Below, in pieces: positions 5,640 through 5,958 of a stretch of 5,958 bases of DNA. Within the stretch, counting starts at the first letter, position 1; each line of letters starts with the position of its first letter. Below the pieces are notes generated by a model. It was not told the DNA's origin and made no database searches. It saw only the letters and a program-made list of their open reading frames with translations. Source of the DNA: Bradyrhizobium sp. (GTDB taxonomy: Bacteria; Pseudomonadota; Alphaproteobacteria; Rhizobiales; Xanthobacteraceae). Made by a program: the position numbers and the translations under genes. Location of the stretch: NCBI GenBank assembly GCA_028290165.1, contig JAQGKJ010000601.1, positions 1 to 5,958 on the forward strand. Direction: 5' to 3'.

Positions 5640-5958
5640 TCAACCCTTTGTCGCGCCGGCGGTGAGGCCGGCAATGTAGTAGTCCATCAGGAACGCGTAG
5701 ATGATCAGCGGCGGTGCCGCACCGAGCAGGGCGCCAGTCATGATCTGTCCCCAGTTGAACACATCACCCTTGATCAGACTGGTGATGATGCCGACCGGCA
5801 GCACCAGTTGATCGGTCGAGGTCGTGAATACCAGCGGATAGAGGAATTGCGCCCAGGAGACCGTGAAGGCGAAGATGGTGGCGGCGATCAGGCCGGGCAG
5901 GGCGACCGGAATGAAGATGCGCGTCAGCGTCTGGAACCATGACGCACCATCGATGATG
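5640..5958 (-). CDS. Sugar ABC transporter permease, MalG type (3' end, partial)
   Basis: The C-terminal 105 residues of an inner-membrane permease, running off the right edge of the window. Seen: the end of the EAA loop, [22 protein letters not shown], which docks onto the ATPase; a membrane segment ([21 protein letters not shown]); a short periplasmic stretch ([13 protein letters not shown]); [18 protein letters not shown] as the last membrane helix; and the family's usual tail [13 protein letters not shown] before a TGA at 5642-5640. This arrangement is that of the second (MalG-like) permease of CUT1 carbohydrate importers. Its last codons (AAG GGT) hold the SD of the ATPase gene, so the two are tightly coupled. 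The first permease and binding protein are expected further right. Confidence 0.93.
   Translation of the reverse strand, partial: IIDGASWFQTLTRIFIPVALPGLIAATIFAFTVSWAQFLYPLVFTTSTDQLVLPVGIITSLIKGDVFNWGQIMTGALLGAAPPLIIYAFLMDYYIAGLTAGATKG
5644..5648 (-). promoter_or_regulatory. Ribosome binding site of the ABC ATPase
   Basis: AAGGG on the minus strand lies 9 nt before the ATG at 5634, within the last two sense codons of the permease. It supports ATG over the TTG at 5643, which it would abut. Confidence 0.65.

Noticed and set aside
5655..5672. GCCGGC-GGTGAG-GCCGGC inverted repeat near the permease end as a terminator or regulatory hairpin
   Set aside because: It encodes the conserved AGLTAG of the permease tail with ordinary GC-rich codons, has no U tract, and the operon plainly continues into the ATPase.

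Overview
The window looks like chromosomal sequence from a GC-rich alphaproteobacterium, most likely a Bradyrhizobium/Rhodopseudomonas-type Rhizobiales. This is inferred from base composition (roughly 60% GC by eye), codon use and the general character of the proteins. No search was run. No tRNA, rRNA, CRISPR array, insertion sequence or attachment site is visible.

Layout, read along the minus-strand transcription unit that fills the right-hand three quarters. The 3' end of a MalG-type (CUT1) sugar ABC permease enters from the right edge (5640 to beyond 5958). Next come its MalK/UgpC-type ATPase (4534-5634), a D-isomer-specific 2-hydroxyacid dehydrogenase (3509-4498), an amidase-signature hydrolase of the 6-aminohexanoate-cyclic-dimer-hydrolase type (1908-3434), and a small uncharacterised protein (1507-1911). 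Spacing runs from overlap to 74 bp, so this is probably one operon: sugar-like solute import followed by cytoplasmic oxidoreduction and amide hydrolysis. The substrate is unknown. The other transporter genes (binding protein, first permease) should lie to the right of the window.

The left-hand part is separate. A plus-strand DUF1993-family gene (974-1501) converges on the operon, with only 5 bp between the two stop codons. A 192-bp intergenic region divides it from a divergent minus-strand gene (5-781). That gene encodes an exported cyclohexadienyl (prephenate/arogenate) dehydratase, a PheC-type enzyme on a periplasmic binding-protein fold, which would make phenylpyruvate or phenylalanine in the periplasm.

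No clearly new multi-gene system is present. The points most worth a second look are a probable non-homologous 34-residue tail on the amidase, a TTG start whose Shine-Dalgarno sequence lies in a perfect hairpin loop inside that tail, a possible SD-sequestering stem before pheC, and the unexplained pairing of hydroxyacid dehydrogenase and amidase with a CUT1 transporter.
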